Positions 1 through 11,548 are shown, counted from the first letter of the stretch. The stretch: 64,000 bases of DNA from Streptococcus oralis (GCF_004127215.1 NZ_QEWJ01000005.1:62001-126000), one strand, 5' to 3'. Made by a program: numbers and translations. Notes: a model not told the origin generated them from the sequence alone.

Positions 1-809
1 GACAAGTCCACATACATTTCTGAAACCGACTGATAGCGATCCGATAGCTTCTTAGCGGTTGCCTTGATAACGACATTTTCTAAAGCCTGAGGTACAGATG
101 GATTTTCAGCAATGACTGATGGTAGTGGTTTTTGAAAATGCTGGAGAGCAATCGTAACCGCACTATCCCCATCGTAAGGGATATGACCAGTCAGCATTTC
201 ATAGAAAATAATCCCCATGGCATAGATATCACTCTGGAAAGTCGCTTTTGAGCCACGCGCTTGCTCAGGTGACAGGTAATGAACAGATCCTAGCATAGAA
301 TTGGTCTGAGTCAGACTGGTCTCTGCAAAGGCTACTGCAATCCCAAAGTCCGTGACCTTGGCAGTACCATCTGGGGTCAAAAGGATATTTTGAGGTTTCA
401 AATCTCTGTGAACGATTCCGCGAGCATGTGCTAAACGCATAGCCAAGAGAATCTGTCCCATAATACGAACTGCTTCCTCATTTGAAAGAGGGTAATTTTC
501 TTTGATATATCGTTTAAGGTCAAGGCCAGCCACATACTCCATCGCTAGGTATTGTTGACCGTCTTCTTCACCGATATCTGTTATCCGAACGATATGAGGA
601 TGGTCTAGATCTGCCATAGCTCTCGCTTCTCTCTGAAAGCGCGCTACAGCTATTGGGTCAGTTTGGTAGTTGGTCCTCAGGACCTTGACAGCTACCTCTT
701 CCCCATCCAAGATCAAATCCTTGGCCAAATAGACATCTGCCATGCCTCCTCGACCAATCTGTTTTAGAATCCGATACCGTCCGGCAAAAATTTTGCCGAT
801 TTGGATCAT
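1..809 (-). CDS. stkP: Serine/threonine protein kinase StkP (PknB family), N-terminal part, cut by the left window edge
   Basis: Eukaryotic-type Ser/Thr kinase that controls cell division and wall synthesis in streptococci. About 269 residues are visible, essentially the cytoplasmic kinase domain. Its glycine-rich loop reads GRGGMADVY near residues 19-27, the invariant lysine is in VAVK near residue 42, the catalytic loop is HRDLKPQN near residue 134, and a DFG follows. The transmembrane helix and extracellular PASTA repeats of the family would lie beyond base 1 and cannot be checked. The ATG at 809-807 overlaps the TGA stop of the phosphatase gene upstream, so the two are translationally coupled. 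Kinase and cognate phosphatase adjacent is the standard Firmicutes arrangement. Confidence 0.95.
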   Translation of the reverse strand, partial: MIQIGKIFAGRYRILKQIGRGGMADVYLAKDLILDGEEVAVKVLRTNYQTDPIAVARFQREARAMADLDHPHIVRITDIGEEDGQQYLAMEYVAGLDLKRYIKENYPLSNEEAVRIMGQILLAMRLAHARGIVHRDLKPQNILLTPDGTAKVTDFGIAVAFAETSLTQTNSMLGSVHYLSPEQARGSKATFQSDIYAMGIIFYEMLTGHIPYDGDSAVTIALQHFQKPLPSVIAENPSVPQALENVVIKATAKKLSDRYQSVSEMYVDL

Positions 810-1546
810 TCTATAGCCTCCTCGTTCATGTAAACAAGGGCAACTGTAATATTGTCTAAACCACCTGCATTGTTGGCAAAACGAATTAAGGTTGCCACCT
901 TGTCTTCCAAGGAAATATCACTGGTTACAATATCGTAAATCTCACTACCTGAAATCATATTGGTCAAACCATCACTATTGAGCAAGAGATAGTCTCCCGG
1001 CTCTAGGCTAACCATACCAAAATCTGGTTGAATTTCATCTTTTTGTCCGATAGATTGAGTAATGATATTTTTCTGTGGGTGTGTTTCAGCTTCTTCTGGG
1101 GTCAATTGGCCAGCTTTCAACAAAGCATTAACCAAGGAATGATCACTCGTCAACTGATGATACTCTTCACCACGAATCAAACCAATACGAGAATCTCCGA
1201 TGTGAGCATAGATGGCCTGATTTCCAATAATGGCTACTGCTTCAAGGGTTGTCCCCATTCCTTTATAAGCCTCATCGCGACCAAGTTGATGAATTTTTTG
1301 ATTTTCAGTTTCTAGGTAGTGGGCAAACCATTCACGAACTTCATTGACCGTGTCAATTTGGGTATCAACCCAAGCCACGCCTAGGTCTGTTACCGCCATC
1401 TCACTAGCGATATTTCCTGCCCGGTGCCCTCCCATCCCGTCAGCCAAGATGATCATGGTGCGTCCTGCTCGGTTGACAAAGTGATTGACATAGTCTTGGT
1501 TATTTGTTCGTTTCTGACCAACATCTGTTAATAATGCTATTTCCAT
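806..1546 (-). CDS. phpP: PP2C-family protein phosphatase PhpP (Stp1/PrpC type)
   Basis: Metal-dependent Ser/Thr phosphatase that reverses StkP phosphorylation in the cytoplasm. The 246-residue protein has the PP2C metal-binding motifs in order: an ADGMGGH motif near residue 36, MGTTL near 97, HIGDSR near 117, then DGLTN and GGLDNIT toward the C-terminus. There is no membrane segment. The length matches stand-alone bacterial PP2C enzymes. The gene lies 15 bp after rsmB and overlaps stkP by 4 bp, so it belongs to the priA-fmt-rsmB-phpP-stkP transcription unit. Nothing in it looks unusual. Confidence 0.96.
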   Translation of the reverse strand: MEIALLTDVGQKRTNNQDYVNHFVNRAGRTMIILADGMGGHRAGNIASEMAVTDLGVAWVDTQIDTVNEVREWFAHYLETENQKIHQLGRDEAYKGMGTTLEAVAIIGNQAIYAHIGDSRIGLIRGEEYHQLTSDHSLVNALLKAGQLTPEEAETHPQKNIITQSIGQKDEIQPDFGMVSLEPGDYLLLNSDGLTNMISGSEIYDIVTSDISLEDKVATLIRFANNAGGLDNITVALVYMNEEAIE

Positions 1547-1561
1547 TGTGTCAGTTCCTTC

Positions 1562-2878
1562 CTAATCTGATATCTTGCGGAGTTGGCTGATAAAGAATCC
1601 ATCACTTCCGTATAGTTCAGGAGTGATCAAGATACAGCCGTCCTTCAAAATATCCTTGCATTCATGTTCTAGTTTAACCTGCTCGAACTCAGGATGACTT
1701 TCTAAAAATGCCTCAACGACGTGAAAGTTCTCCTCTGAGACGATAGTGCAGGTACTATACGTTATTATACCACCTTTTCGTAAGGTTTGACAAACACTAC
1801 CTAGTATTTCTAGCTGAATTTGCTGTAATGATGCGAAATCCGCCGTTTCTTTATTGTATTTGATATCTGGTTTGCGGCGCAAAAGACCAATTCCAGAACA
1901 AGGAGCATCTACTAAAATCTTGTCAAAGGAGTCCCGACCGAAGAACTCATAAACTTTTCTGGCGTCCAATTTTTGCGTTTGTACTCGATCTGCCACACCC
2001 AGACGTTGGGCATTTTCTTGGATCAAGTCCAACTTGTGATCGTAAAGGTCTAAAGCTGTAACCTTACCGGATGTGAGGTAAGAAGCCATATGGGCTGTTT
2101 TCCCACCAGGAGCGGCACAGGCATCAAGCACCTGCTCATCACCTTTTAGACGAAGGGTTGGAGCAACCAATTGACTAGACTCATCTTGGATGGTAATGGC
2201 CCCTTCTGCGAACAAATCATGTCCTGCAAAGTGGCCTTGCTCCTTGACCAGACCAGTGGCTGCCAAAGGGGAATCAGCCGCCTCTAACAAAGCTTTGATT
2301 TCCTCTTTTCGGCTCAAGTCGGTCACCCGAATACTGGCCTTGTTTCGCACCAAGAGACTTTCAAAGATGGCTTGCGCTCGCTCTTCACCGTATTCTTCCT
2401 TGAGCTTAGACACTAGCCAAACTGGGAGAGAATAGGCAATGGAATCACGCTTATTTTTGCGTTTGATAGTTGCAATGTCTGGCCAGCCTTCTCGCAAAAT
2501 ACGGCGCAGGACGGCGTTGACCAATTTTTCACTGCCTTTTTTACGGAATTTAGCTATTTCCACCGCTTCATTGACTACAGCGTGATTAGGAATCTTATCC
2601 AGATACCGAAGTTGGTAGGTGCTCAGAAGGAGCAGGATATAGAGCCAATTATCTAGCTTATCTCGGTCTTCGATAAAGTGGGACAGATACCATTCTAAGG
2701 TGAGTTTGCGGGCTACCGTTCCGTAGACAATCTCTGTCACCAAACCCTTGTCTGCTGCTGAGAGTTGACTCCCCTTGAGGTGTCTGTTTAAAGCGATATT
2801 TGAGTATGCTTGGTTAACCAAAACATCCTCTAGCACTGCTAGAGCTAGACTTCTAGCTGTTTCTACTTTAGTCACCAA
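1562..2878 (-). CDS. rsmB: 16S rRNA (cytosine-967 C5) methyltransferase RsmB (Sun family)
   Basis: SAM-dependent methyltransferase that makes m5C967 in 16S rRNA. The 438-residue protein has an N-terminal NusB-like helical RNA-binding domain (about residues 1-140) and a C-terminal Rossmann methyltransferase domain. The SAM motif is [10 protein letters not shown], the catalytic motif DAPCSG carries the proline-cysteine pair, and the second conserved cysteine is in YSTCT. The start overlaps the end of fmt by 11 bp, as expected for a tightly packed operon. Family membership is clear; the exact target base is inferred from family knowledge. Confidence 0.95.
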   Translation of the reverse strand: MVTKVETARSLALAVLEDVLVNQAYSNIALNRHLKGSQLSAADKGLVTEIVYGTVARKLTLEWYLSHFIEDRDKLDNWLYILLLLSTYQLRYLDKIPNHAVVNEAVEIAKFRKKGSEKLVNAVLRRILREGWPDIATIKRKNKRDSIAYSLPVWLVSKLKEEYGEERAQAIFESLLVRNKASIRVTDLSRKEEIKALLEAADSPLAATGLVKEQGHFAGHDLFAEGAITIQDESSQLVAPTLRLKGDEQVLDACAAPGGKTAHMASYLTSGKVTALDLYDHKLDLIQENAQRLGVADRVQTQKLDARKVYEFFGRDSFDKILVDAPCSGIGLLRRKPDIKYNKETADFASLQQIQLEILGSVCQTLRKGGIITYSTCTIVSEENFHVVEAFLESHPEFEQVKLEHECKDILKDGCILITPELYGSDGFFISQLRKISD

Positions 2879-3803
2879 ATCGTTCTCCTACAGTCAATGT
2901 CCGTCCAACTCCGTTGAGGAAGGAAGCAATGTCCATCTTAGGCTTACCTGCTGGCTGCACATGCTTGAGAGATAGAGCCCCTTCGGCCGTTGCAACGATC
3001 AATTCCTTCTTACCAATAGAGAGGATCTCACCTGGATTTCCCTGACCTTCTACTGGTAGGGCTTCATAGATCTTAAAGCGGTCGCCTTTGAGAAAAGTAT
3101 GGGCAACAGGCCAAGGATTCATCCCACGGATTTGGTTGAAGAGTTGACGATTGGTTTTAGTCCAATCCAGTTTCTCTTCCTCTGGCTTGATATTTGGCGA
3201 GAAAGTGACCTGACTAGGATCTTGTGGTTCAGGTTGGATTTCTCCTGCTAGGTAGCCAGGTAGCGTATCCAAAAGCAAGTCACGACCAACAATCGCCAAT
3301 TTCTCAAACAAGGTTCCAACGTTGTCCTCATCTGTGATAGGAATACTGCGACGAGAAATCATATCTCCTGCATCCATTTCCTTAACCATCTCCATAATGG
3401 TCACACCAGCTTCCTCATCCCCTTGAATCAAGGCATAATGAATGGGGGCGCCACCACGGTGTTTTGGAAGAAGGGAAGCGTGAACGTTGACCGCAAAATC
3501 CATGCTATCAAGGAGTTTACTTGGGAGAAATTGTCCAAAAGCAGCGGTCACAATCGCATCCGCCCCTAGATTCATAATAGCTTCCATCTCTGGACTTCCA
3601 GATAATTTTTCAGGCTGGTAGATAGGAAGGCCTGCTTCTTTGGCTGCTTGCTTGACTGGGGTTTCTTGGATCACTTTTTTTCGGCCGACAGCGCGGTCTG
3701 GCTGGGTCACAACAGCTAGGATCTCGTAACGGTCGTCTGATAACAAACCCTTCAAAACTGTCGCTGAAAAATCAGGTGTCCCCATAAAGATTAGTTTTGT
3801 CAT
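2868..3803 (-). CDS. fmt: Methionyl-tRNA formyltransferase
   Basis: Transfers a formyl group from 10-formyl-tetrahydrofolate to initiator Met-tRNA. The 311-residue length is typical. The N-terminus [13 protein letters not shown] is diagnostic, and the folate-binding/catalytic stretch [16 protein letters not shown] includes the conserved His and the SLLP motif. An OB-fold-like C-terminal domain follows from about residue 205. It sits 12 bp downstream of priA and overlaps rsmB, the common Firmicutes gene order. Confidence 0.97.
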   Translation of the reverse strand: MTKLIFMGTPDFSATVLKGLLSDDRYEILAVVTQPDRAVGRKKVIQETPVKQAAKEAGLPIYQPEKLSGSPEMEAIMNLGADAIVTAAFGQFLPSKLLDSMDFAVNVHASLLPKHRGGAPIHYALIQGDEEAGVTIMEMVKEMDAGDMISRRSIPITDEDNVGTLFEKLAIVGRDLLLDTLPGYLAGEIQPEPQDPSQVTFSPNIKPEEEKLDWTKTNRQLFNQIRGMNPWPVAHTFLKGDRFKIYEALPVEGQGNPGEILSIGKKELIVATAEGALSLKHVQPAGKPKMDIASFLNGVGRTLTVGERFGD

Positions 3804-3815
3804 TTCTTCTCCTTC

Positions 3816-6212
3816 TTATAAAAATTGTTGCGGTTCATGGTCAATACTAAGACGAAGCTCGCTCTTTTCCCGTTCTTGAGTCAAGGCCAAGACCTGATTG
3901 AGGGTTGGACCCAGCTCATCTTCTAAACGGTATTTAATCAAAATCTGGTAATGATAAAGGTTGTGGGTGCGGGCAATGGGTTTTGGTGTCGGTCCAAGGA
4001 TTTTACTAGTTTCCGATAAACCTGAGCGCAAAATTCCCATGACTTCATAGGCACGTTTGACAACCTCTTCTTCTTTCTTATGAGAGAGGGTAATCCCAAT
4101 CGTGAAATAATAAGGTGGATAGCCGAGTTGGCGCCTGATACTCATTTCATAGGCATAAAAACCTTCATAGTCCTGATCTTTTGCAAAACGAATGGCATAG
4201 TGTTCCGGATTGTAAGACTGAATCAAGACCTGCCCAGACTTTTCCGCACGACCTGCCCGACCAGCCACCTGAGTTAAGAGTTGGAAGGTTCTCTCAGAAG
4301 AACGGAAATCAGGTAAATTCAAGGCCGTATCCGCATTGAGCACTCCGACTAGGGTCACATTGGGAAAATCCAAGCCCTTAGCAATCATCTGAGTTCCCAG
4401 CAAGATATCCGCTTCCCCTCGCCCAAACTGGTCAAGAAGAACTTGATGACTACCTTTTCTACGGGTCGTATCCACATCCATCCGCAGAATGCGGGCCTGA
4501 GGAAAGAGCTCTGCTAGCTCATCGTAGGCTTTCTGAGTCCCCGTCCCATAGTAACGAATACTGCGACTCTGACAGTTGGGACAGACATGAGGAATTCCCT
4601 TAGAAAAGCCACAGTAATGGCAGTTCATGGTCTTAGTATCCATGTGGAGAGTCAAAGAAATATCACAGTTGGGACAAGTATCCACCGTCCCACACTCCCG
4701 ACACATAACAAAGCTAGAATAGCCACGGCGATTGAGCATGAGGACTACCTGTTCTTTTTTATCTAGGCGGTCTTGGATAGCTTCTAGCAAAGGAGGGGTA
4801 AAGTTTGATGTGTCATTTTGTCCGATAAAGTCCCGAAAGTCAATCACTTGAACCTCAGGTATCCTTGCTAAGGGATTCGCCCTCTGTGTCAAGATCAAAT
4901 GTTGATAGACTCCTTTTCCAGCACGCGCACGGCTTTCTAAGCTCGGTGTCGCCGAGCCAAGGACTAGGGCCGCTTGATTGTACTGGGCCCGTAGAATAGC
5001 GACCTCTCTAGCATGGTAACGTGGATTGCTGTCTTGCTTGTAACTAGCTTCATGTTCTTCATCGATAATCATGACACCTAGATTCTTCAACGGAGCAAAG
5101 ATGGCTGATCTGGCGCCAACCACAACTTGAGCATCTCCACGCTCGACCTTGCGCCATTCATCGTACTTTTCACCATTAGATAAACCAGAGTGAAGGATGG
5201 CTACTTTCTCGCCGAAACGAGCAATAAAACGCTCTGTCATCTGAGGTGTCAGAGAAATCTCAGGTACCAGCAAAATGGCTGTCTTGCCCTTGTCCAAGGC
5301 TCCTTGGATAATCTGCAAGTAAACCTCGGTCTTCCCACTTCCTGTAATCCCTTGAAGGAGGAAGGGAGGTTGCTGACTGCCAATAGCACTGATAACCGCA
5401 TCACGCGCCTGTCTTTGCTCTGGGTTCAGCTCCAAAGGTGTGCTTGCTTCAATGCCTTCGAAATAAGCAGATGAACGTTGCACTTCCTTTTGAACTAGGG
5501 TTAGAGCTCCTTGTTCCACAAAAAAGTTGACTTGGTCTCTCGAATAGGACTCTAACAAACTAGCAAGAGGAGCACTTTCCGCATGAGCAAGCAAATAGTC
5601 TCTTAGCTCTGCCTTTTTCTTAGCACGCGCAGAAATCTCAATTCCTTCTAATCGCTCGACATGGACCTCATACCAAGACTGGGTCTTGACCTTCTTCTGA
5701 TCGACTGCCTGGTATTCTAAGCGGAGCAACCCTTTTCTGGTCAAGCGCATCATTTCTGCCTGTTTGGCTAAATCTAGAGAAGAAAAGGCTAGCGAATCTT
5801 CTGAACCAAACAAGCGCTCTTTGTCTTGCCGACTCAAACCTTCCAGAGGATAGAGAATCTTATCATAACTGGAATTTAAAAATCCCGGTAGCATGGCTTT
5901 TAGGATGGAGATTTTGTAAGAAAAGACGGACTTTCGTAGCTCCTCAGCTAGCCAGAGTTGCTCTTGAGTCAAGACAGGAGAAAAGTCTAGCACCTCTGCA
6001 ATCTCTTTCAAGTCCTGATCAGCCACTTCTTCATCCGACTGGGACTCCAAACCCAACACAATCCCTTGTATCAAACGATTGCCTTTGCCGAAGGGGACAT
6101 GAACCCGCATACCGACTTCTAGCATCTCTACAAATTCCTCAGGGACCTTGTAGCTGTAGGGCTGGTCCGTCTGCATCAGGGGAACATCCACTATAATTTT
6201 TGCGATCGCCAT
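3816..6212 (-). CDS. priA: Primosomal replication-restart helicase PriA
   Basis: 3'-to-5' DNA helicase that reloads the replisome at stalled forks. The 798-residue protein has an N-terminal DNA-binding region, Walker A GITGSGKTE, a DEEH box, and an internal zinc-binding region with CREC, CPNC, CHYC and CPNC pairs. Helicase motif VI, QVAGRAGRA, follows. The start codon is preceded by a near-perfect Shine-Dalgarno (AAGGAGGTGAGA) about 3 bases upstream of ATG. It follows rpoZ after a 65-bp gap and leads into fmt. Confidence 0.97.
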   Translation of the reverse strand: MAIAKIIVDVPLMQTDQPYSYKVPEEFVEMLEVGMRVHVPFGKGNRLIQGIVLGLESQSDEEVADQDLKEIAEVLDFSPVLTQEQLWLAEELRKSVFSYKISILKAMLPGFLNSSYDKILYPLEGLSRQDKERLFGSEDSLAFSSLDLAKQAEMMRLTRKGLLRLEYQAVDQKKVKTQSWYEVHVERLEGIEISARAKKKAELRDYLLAHAESAPLASLLESYSRDQVNFFVEQGALTLVQKEVQRSSAYFEGIEASTPLELNPEQRQARDAVISAIGSQQPPFLLQGITGSGKTEVYLQIIQGALDKGKTAILLVPEISLTPQMTERFIARFGEKVAILHSGLSNGEKYDEWRKVERGDAQVVVGARSAIFAPLKNLGVMIIDEEHEASYKQDSNPRYHAREVAILRAQYNQAALVLGSATPSLESRARAGKGVYQHLILTQRANPLARIPEVQVIDFRDFIGQNDTSNFTPPLLEAIQDRLDKKEQVVLMLNRRGYSSFVMCRECGTVDTCPNCDISLTLHMDTKTMNCHYCGFSKGIPHVCPNCQSRSIRYYGTGTQKAYDELAELFPQARILRMDVDTTRRKGSHQVLLDQFGRGEADILLGTQMIAKGLDFPNVTLVGVLNADTALNLPDFRSSERTFQLLTQVAGRAGRAEKSGQVLIQSYNPEHYAIRFAKDQDYEGFYAYEMSIRRQLGYPPYYFTIGITLSHKKEEEVVKRAYEVMGILRSGLSETSKILGPTPKPIARTHNLYHYQILIKYRLEDELGPTLNQVLALTQEREKSELRLSIDHEPQQFL

Positions 6213-6277
6213 CTTCTCACCTCCTTCTTGTCACTACATTCTTGTAATAGAAAAAATAAGATTGAGTCCCCCCAACC

Positions 6278-6592
6278 TTAAATTTTTTCACCATCTTCTT
6301 TTTCTTTAGCGATTTGCTCTTTGATTTTCTTTTCTTCTTCTTCTCTGCGGCGTTTTTCTTCTTCGATACGGAGACGAACCGCTTCACGTTTTCCTTCTGG
6401 ATCTGGGTGAATGGTTACATTTCCAGACTCGATTTCTTCTAAAGCGCGAAGAGTTGATTTTTCAGACTTAAACTCTTGAGTTGCTGGCGCACCTGCTTCT
6501 AGTTCATGGGCACGTTTTGCTTCCAAGATTACGAGTGAATATTTTGATGGTACCTTGTCAAGCAAGGTATCGATAGAGGGTTTTAACATCAT
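6278..6592 (-). CDS. rpoZ: DNA-directed RNA polymerase omega subunit
   Basis: Small subunit that helps assemble RNA polymerase. The 104-residue protein begins [14 protein letters not shown], the typical Firmicutes omega start, followed by the SKYSLV..AKRAHEL core. The C-terminal third is a highly charged Glu/Arg/Lys helix, longer than the conserved fold and common in streptococci. It lies 24 bp after gmk, and gmk-rpoZ-priA is a conserved trio. Confidence 0.95.
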   Translation of the reverse strand: MMLKPSIDTLLDKVPSKYSLVILEAKRAHELEAGAPATQEFKSEKSTLRALEEIESGNVTIHPDPEGKREAVRLRIEEEKRRREEEEKKIKEQIAKEKEDGEKI

Positions 6593-6616
6593 TTGCTTGT
6601 ACCTGTTTCCTATAAT

Positions 6617-7309
<693 letters not shown>

Positions 7310-7344
7310 TTATCCTTCTACAGTCTTTCTATCTAGTGTAACAA

Positions 7345-7370
7345 AAAAGCAGTAATATTTCAACTGCTCT
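7345..7370 (-). terminator. Intrinsic terminator downstream of rny
   Basis: On the minus strand an AGCAGT...ACTGCT stem is followed by a run of T residues, just after the rny stop codon. It separates rny from the gmk operon. Confidence 0.75.
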
Positions 7371-7377
7371 TTCTTAT

Positions 7378-8991
7378 TTATTTTGCATAATCTACTGCAC
7401 GAAGTTCGCGGATCACGGTTACCTTGATATTTCCTGGGTAATCGAGATTGTTTTCAATTTTCTCACGAACTTTGTGAGCCAAGATTGTGACTTTGTCGTC
7501 CTTGATTTGTCCTGGATTAACCATGATACGGATTTCACGACCTGCTTGAAGGGCAAAGCTATTTTGCACTCCTTCAAAGCCATTGGCAATTTCTTCCAAA
7601 TCATGGAGACGCTTGATGTAGCTTTCAAGAGACTCGCTACGAGCACCTGGACGTGCTGCACTCAAGGCATCTGCTGCAGCAACGATCACTGCAATGACGC
7701 TTTCAGCTTCGACATCGCCGTGGTGGCTAGCAATAGTATTCACCACAACTGGGTGTTCCTTATACTTACGAGCCAATTCCGTACCAATCTCAACGTGGCT
7801 ACCTTCAACCTCGCGGTCAATAGCTTTCCCAATATCGTGAAGGAATCCAGCACGACGGGCAAGAGCTGCATTTTCACCAAGTTCACTGGCGATGATACCA
7901 GATAGCTTAGCAACCTCAATCGAATGACGCAAGACATTTTGTCCATATGATGTACGGAACTGCAAGCGTCCCATGATCTTCATTAAGTCTGGATGAAGGT
8001 TTGGCGCACCAATCTCATAGGCAGCAGCCTCACCGTATTCACGGATCTTATTATCAATCTCTTGACGGTTTTTCTCCACCAACTCCTCGATACGAGCTGG
8101 GTGGATACGGCCATCCTTGAGCAACATTTCCATGGTCATGCGCGCAATCTCACGACGAATCGGATCAAATCCTGACAAGGTCACCACTTCCGGTGTATCG
8201 TCGATAATCACATCGACCCCTGTCAAACCTTCAAAGGTACGAATATTTCGACCTTCGCGTCCGATAATGCGACCCTTCATAGTATCATCTGGCAGGTGAA
8301 CTGTCGAGTTTGTTGACTCTGCTACATAGTCACCAGCGATACGCTGCATAGCCTGCACCAAGATATCTTTCGCAATCTTGTCTGAACGTTCCTTCACCTC
8401 TTGCTCAGCCTCACGAATGCGACTAGCAATTTCCTTGCTCAAATTTTCCTCTGTCTGAGCCAAGATAATATCTCGAGCCTCAGTTTGGGAAAGGGAACCG
8501 ATACGTTCAAGTTCAGCTTCTTTTTGTCTTTCGACTTCCTCTAATTGCTCTTCACGTGCATCAAGGTTTTTTGCTCTATCAGAAATACTTTGTTCTTTTT
8601 GTTCAAGTGTCTTTTCTTTGTTCGTCAAATTGTCGTCCTTACGGTCAAGGCTCGTAGCTCTCTCCGTCAAACGACTTTCAATTTGCTTGAGCTCCTGACG
8701 TTCTGACTTAAATTCAGCGTCCACTTCTTCACGGTATTTTCTGGCTTCCTCTTTGGCCTCCAATAGTGCTTCTTTTTTAAGAGACTTGCTTTCGCTCTTG
8801 GCTTCATTTAGCAATAAATCCGCTTCGCGCTCAGCTTGTCCTCGTAAATTAGTTGCTTCTTGTTCAGCATTTAGAAGCATCAACTCTGCAGCCTCTTGAG
8901 ATGATTTCATCTTAGCTGAGATGCTGACATATCCAATGACTAAACCAATGATGACGGCAAAAACAACAATCGCAATGGTCATGATTTCCAT
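7378..8991 (-). CDS. rny: Ribonuclease Y
   Basis: Membrane-anchored endoribonuclease that starts mRNA decay. The 537-residue protein has an N-terminal transmembrane helix (about residues 5-24), then a long charged coiled coil (about 30-200). A KH domain contains [12 protein letters not shown], and an HD domain carries HDIGKA. The length is close to B. subtilis Rny (about 520). It is monocistronic here: a promoter-like sequence lies upstream and a terminator downstream. Confidence 0.97.
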   Translation of the reverse strand: MEIMTIAIVVFAVIIGLVIGYVSISAKMKSSQEAAELMLLNAEQEATNLRGQAEREADLLLNEAKSESKSLKKEALLEAKEEARKYREEVDAEFKSERQELKQIESRLTERATSLDRKDDNLTNKEKTLEQKEQSISDRAKNLDAREEQLEEVERQKEAELERIGSLSQTEARDIILAQTEENLSKEIASRIREAEQEVKERSDKIAKDILVQAMQRIAGDYVAESTNSTVHLPDDTMKGRIIGREGRNIRTFEGLTGVDVIIDDTPEVVTLSGFDPIRREIARMTMEMLLKDGRIHPARIEELVEKNRQEIDNKIREYGEAAAYEIGAPNLHPDLMKIMGRLQFRTSYGQNVLRHSIEVAKLSGIIASELGENAALARRAGFLHDIGKAIDREVEGSHVEIGTELARKYKEHPVVVNTIASHHGDVEAESVIAVIVAAADALSAARPGARSESLESYIKRLHDLEEIANGFEGVQNSFALQAGREIRIMVNPGQIKDDKVTILAHKVREKIENNLDYPGNIKVTVIRELRAVDYAK

Positions 8992-9039
8992 GTTTTTACC
9001 TCATTAAATTTGTTTATCGAATGACATACATTCCTTAAT

Positions 9040-9068
9040 ATTCTATCATAAAAAACTGATTTTCACAA
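9040..9068 (-). promoter_or_regulatory. Candidate sigma-A promoter for rny
   Basis: Minus strand: -35 TTGTGA (9068-9063), 17-bp spacer, -10 TAGAAT (9045-9040) preceded by TGA (extended -10). It is about 50 bp upstream of the rny ATG. Confidence 0.55.
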
Positions 9069-9246
9069 ACCCAAATTGAAGTTGTTTTGGTTATTTCGAA
9101 CGAATTTTAGACAACGAATCTTCCAAGATGTCCCTCTTTCTTTCTAAATTACTCGTATTTGGCTATCACAACTTATAACTCCCTTACTTCTTTTTAAAAA
9201 TCAGATACAAATCAGAAAAAATTGAAATCCACAGCCTTTAAAGAAC

Positions 9247-10803
9247 CTAAATAAAAAGATATTTAGTTTTAAATTGTTCTCCAAATCTTCTCTTTTTTTC
9301 GAAATATCGTTTTGCTTTATCATATTCTAATTCTTCGTAAGGATATTCTTTGGAAATTTTAAATTCAAAAACGCCATTTCGATTGTATTTATACCCCAAG
9401 GTTCTTAACTCATTTATTTCCGAACCTTTCTTCCACAAATAATATAACAAATGTTCAAAATATGATTTTTTCTTATTAATAACTTCGATAATATTTTCCG
9501 AAGCAATACTAGAATATTCCTCTTCTAGAATCTCTTTATCAATCGTAAACTGATAAAGATCACTCTCCAAGATGTTATACAGATATTCCATATCTAATAT
9601 CGGTTTATATTTAAAATACTTCACAAGCGACATAAGTATACTCTCGATTCCCATACGACCATTCATCCAATTGATAACATAGTCTGCTTTCTCGCTTTCA
9701 TCAGTTTTATTTGAAAGTTCTTCTAATGACTTTTGAAATTCTCTCAAGCTCAATTTTTCTTCTTTCATTTGTTGGTTTTTTTCCTGTACCTCTCTATAAT
9801 TTTTATCTACATAATAAATTTTAAAAATCAATGATAACATTTTTCCAAAGTCATCATCTCTCAATTTACTCTTTTTCAAAATGTTATCTATGACTTCTTC
9901 TGTAGATACCATTCGATTATGATTTAGCTTAAATTTATTATAAATAATCTTCTTTGCTGACCCAATTTCCTCAATGTTTAAAATTACAATAATTTTAAAT
10001 TTTTTATTCTCAGAAAGATAGTCAATATAACCCAATAAATCATTGTAATCTGAAGTGTTATCTGATTTTGCTGCATATGAGACCCGTTCGAAATCATCAA
10101 AAATAATGATAGAATCTCGCTTCATCAAATCCGTTCCAACTGTTTTAAAGAACCATTTAAAAACTCCTCCAACAAGTGGAATAAAGTCCAAATTTCCGAG
10201 TATGGATTGTTTTTCTATTTCATTGATCAATATTTTCTCGGCTTGCTCTCTTGTTTTAATCCCAAAGCAGGAAATATAGTAGATTTCTTTCTTTTTGTAA
10301 ATTTGATTTTCAAAAAACGTCTTTACAAAAAATGTTTTCCCACTCCCCCAAGAACCATCTAGCCAGAAGACATTATGAATAGAGTCTGGACTATTTAAAA
10401 ATTCCACCAGATGAGTTTGATAAGGATAGTCATCCAAGTCATATTCCGGAAATAGCCCTGGGTCCAGTTTCTTATAACTAACTTTTTTAAAAATTATGTC
10501 TAAAAACCAGAACAGTATTGTTGGTATAGTCAGTGCTAACAATAGTATTACACGATTCACATACAAAATCGAAATAATATCTTTTAAAAAATTATAATTA
10601 GATATAAATTTATATATAGGTAAAGCAAAGCGTTTAAATTGTTCAATCTCCAGCGCAAGATACAGTACCCATATACTGGCTATAAATATTTTGTACCATT
10701 CAACAATTCTAACATTACTACTCCATGATGGTCTTTTCAATAAATATTTCAATAGTTTGAAATTCAGAAGAAAATTAAGAATCCTCGTCATTGTATTTTT
10801 CAT
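9247..10803 (-). CDS. KAP-family P-loop ATPase with N-terminal membrane segments; possible defence gene
   Basis: The 518-residue protein begins with a basic region and two hydrophobic segments (about residues 38-55 and 84-107), then a KAP-type NTPase domain. Walker A is GSWGSGKT at residues 150-157 and Walker B is IIIFDDFER at 232-240. KAP NTPases are membrane-associated; the phage-exclusion protein PifA is a member, so a phage-defence role is possible but is inference. The gene is clearly richer in A+T (Lys, Asn, Ile, Tyr codons) than its neighbours, and it lies between rny and yefM-yoeB in what looks like an accessory patch. The ATG has a GGGAG ribosome site. No partner gene is visible, so it would act alone or with the host. 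Confidence 0.75.
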   Translation of the reverse strand: MKNTMTRILNFLLNFKLLKYLLKRPSWSSNVRIVEWYKIFIASIWVLYLALEIEQFKRFALPIYKFISNYNFLKDIISILYVNRVILLLALTIPTILFWFLDIIFKKVSYKKLDPGLFPEYDLDDYPYQTHLVEFLNSPDSIHNVFWLDGSWGSGKTFFVKTFFENQIYKKKEIYYISCFGIKTREQAEKILINEIEKQSILGNLDFIPLVGGVFKWFFKTVGTDLMKRDSIIIFDDFERVSYAAKSDNTSDYNDLLGYIDYLSENKKFKIIVILNIEEIGSAKKIIYNKFKLNHNRMVSTEEVIDNILKKSKLRDDDFGKMLSLIFKIYYVDKNYREVQEKNQQMKEEKLSLREFQKSLEELSNKTDESEKADYVINWMNGRMGIESILMSLVKYFKYKPILDMEYLYNILESDLYQFTIDKEILEEEYSSIASENIIEVINKKKSYFEHLLYYLWKKGSEINELRTLGYKYNRNGVFEFKISKEYPYEELEYDKAKRYFEKKRRFGEQFKTKYLFI

Positions 10804-10832
10804 ATATCTCCCTTTTAATCTATGTTATCATG

Positions 10833-10841
10833 ATTATACCA
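10833..10841 (-). promoter_or_regulatory. Candidate extended -10 promoter for the KAP ATPase gene
   Basis: Minus strand TGGTATAAT about 30 bp before the ATG. No good -35 box is visible, so it would depend on the extended -10 element. Confidence 0.4.
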
Positions 10842-10982
10842 CAAAATAAGAGTTATAAAGCGGATTCAAGGGACAAGAATCTAGTTATTATACTAAAATT
10901 TTTCACTGATTTTTTAACTTAGGAAGTCTGTCATTTTCCAAAATATTTTATCTTCAATTTGCTAGCTAAAATTTCTAAAATA

Positions 10983-11010
10983 AAAAAGCCTACCTTTCAG
11001 TAGACTTAGT
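10983..11010 (-). terminator. Intrinsic terminator of yefM-yoeB (copy 1 of a duplicated terminator)
   Basis: The minus-strand stem AAGtCTAC/GTAGgCTT with a TGAAAG loop ends in T residues and overlaps the yoeB stop codon. The same 28 bases recur at 11626-11653. Confidence 0.8.
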
Positions 11011-11260
11011 AATGATCTTTGAAGGACAAGAAAGCCACGCTGTCCCCATCTATCATATAAATCAAGCGATTTTCTGCATCAATACGCCGTGACCAAGCTC
11101 CTTGATAGTCATACTTGAGCGGTTCTGGTTTCCCCATTCCTACAAAAGGATCGCGTTGAATATCCTTGATTAGTTTATTGATTCTTTTTAGCGTTTTCTT
11201 GTCCTGAGTTTGCCAGTAGCAATAATCTGCCCAGGCATCTTCTGTAAACTTGAGCAGCAT
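11006..11260 (-). CDS. yoeB: YoeB-family mRNA interferase toxin
   Basis: Ribosome-dependent mRNA endonuclease of the RelE/YoeB family, held inactive by YefM. The 84-residue length matches E. coli YoeB. The features expected of an active enzyme are present: W and Y residues in the first 20, the KPEPLK segment with its conserved Glu, the SRRI...NRLIY core, and a C-terminal KDHY ending that supplies the catalytic His-Tyr pair. It starts 3 bp after the yefM stop, so it is cotranscribed. It is apparently intact. Confidence 0.93.
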   Translation of the reverse strand: MLLKFTEDAWADYCYWQTQDKKTLKRINKLIKDIQRDPFVGMGKPEPLKYDYQGAWSRRIDAENRLIYMIDGDSVAFLSFKDHY

Positions 11261-11263
11261 TCC

Positions 11264-11518
11264 TCACTCCTCAATAACATGGACCTGAGTACTTCCAGCT
11301 CGGACTTGAGCCATTCCTCGCAAAACTTTGTCAGATAGCTCCTTATTTTGAGCGATTCTCAGGGTTTCCTGAATACTGTCCCATTCGCTCTTTGAAAGAA
11401 CTACAATGTCCTCGTCTGGATTTTTATTGACCACCGTCAAAGGCTCAAACTCATCGTTTACCTTCTTCATGTAGTCCTTTAAATGATTTCGGAATGTTGA
11501 GTAAAGAACTGCTTCCAT
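11264..11518 (-). CDS. yefM: YefM-family antitoxin (Phd/YefM fold)
   Basis: DNA-binding antitoxin that neutralises YoeB and represses the operon. From the ATG at 11518 it has 84 residues starting MEAVLYSTFRNHLKDYM, the normal YefM start, with LSKSEWDSIQET in the middle. I prefer this start over upstream in-frame ones because a GAGG lies 9 bases before it. The extension to 11557 would run through the -10 box. The promoter lies directly upstream. In pneumococcus a BOX element precedes this operon; none is visible here. Confidence 0.92.
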   Translation of the reverse strand: MEAVLYSTFRNHLKDYMKKVNDEFEPLTVVNKNPDEDIVVLSKSEWDSIQETLRIAQNKELSDKVLRGMAQVRAGSTQVHVIEE

Positions 11519-11548
11519 AACCATACCTCGTTTTACCTCTTTTCCACT

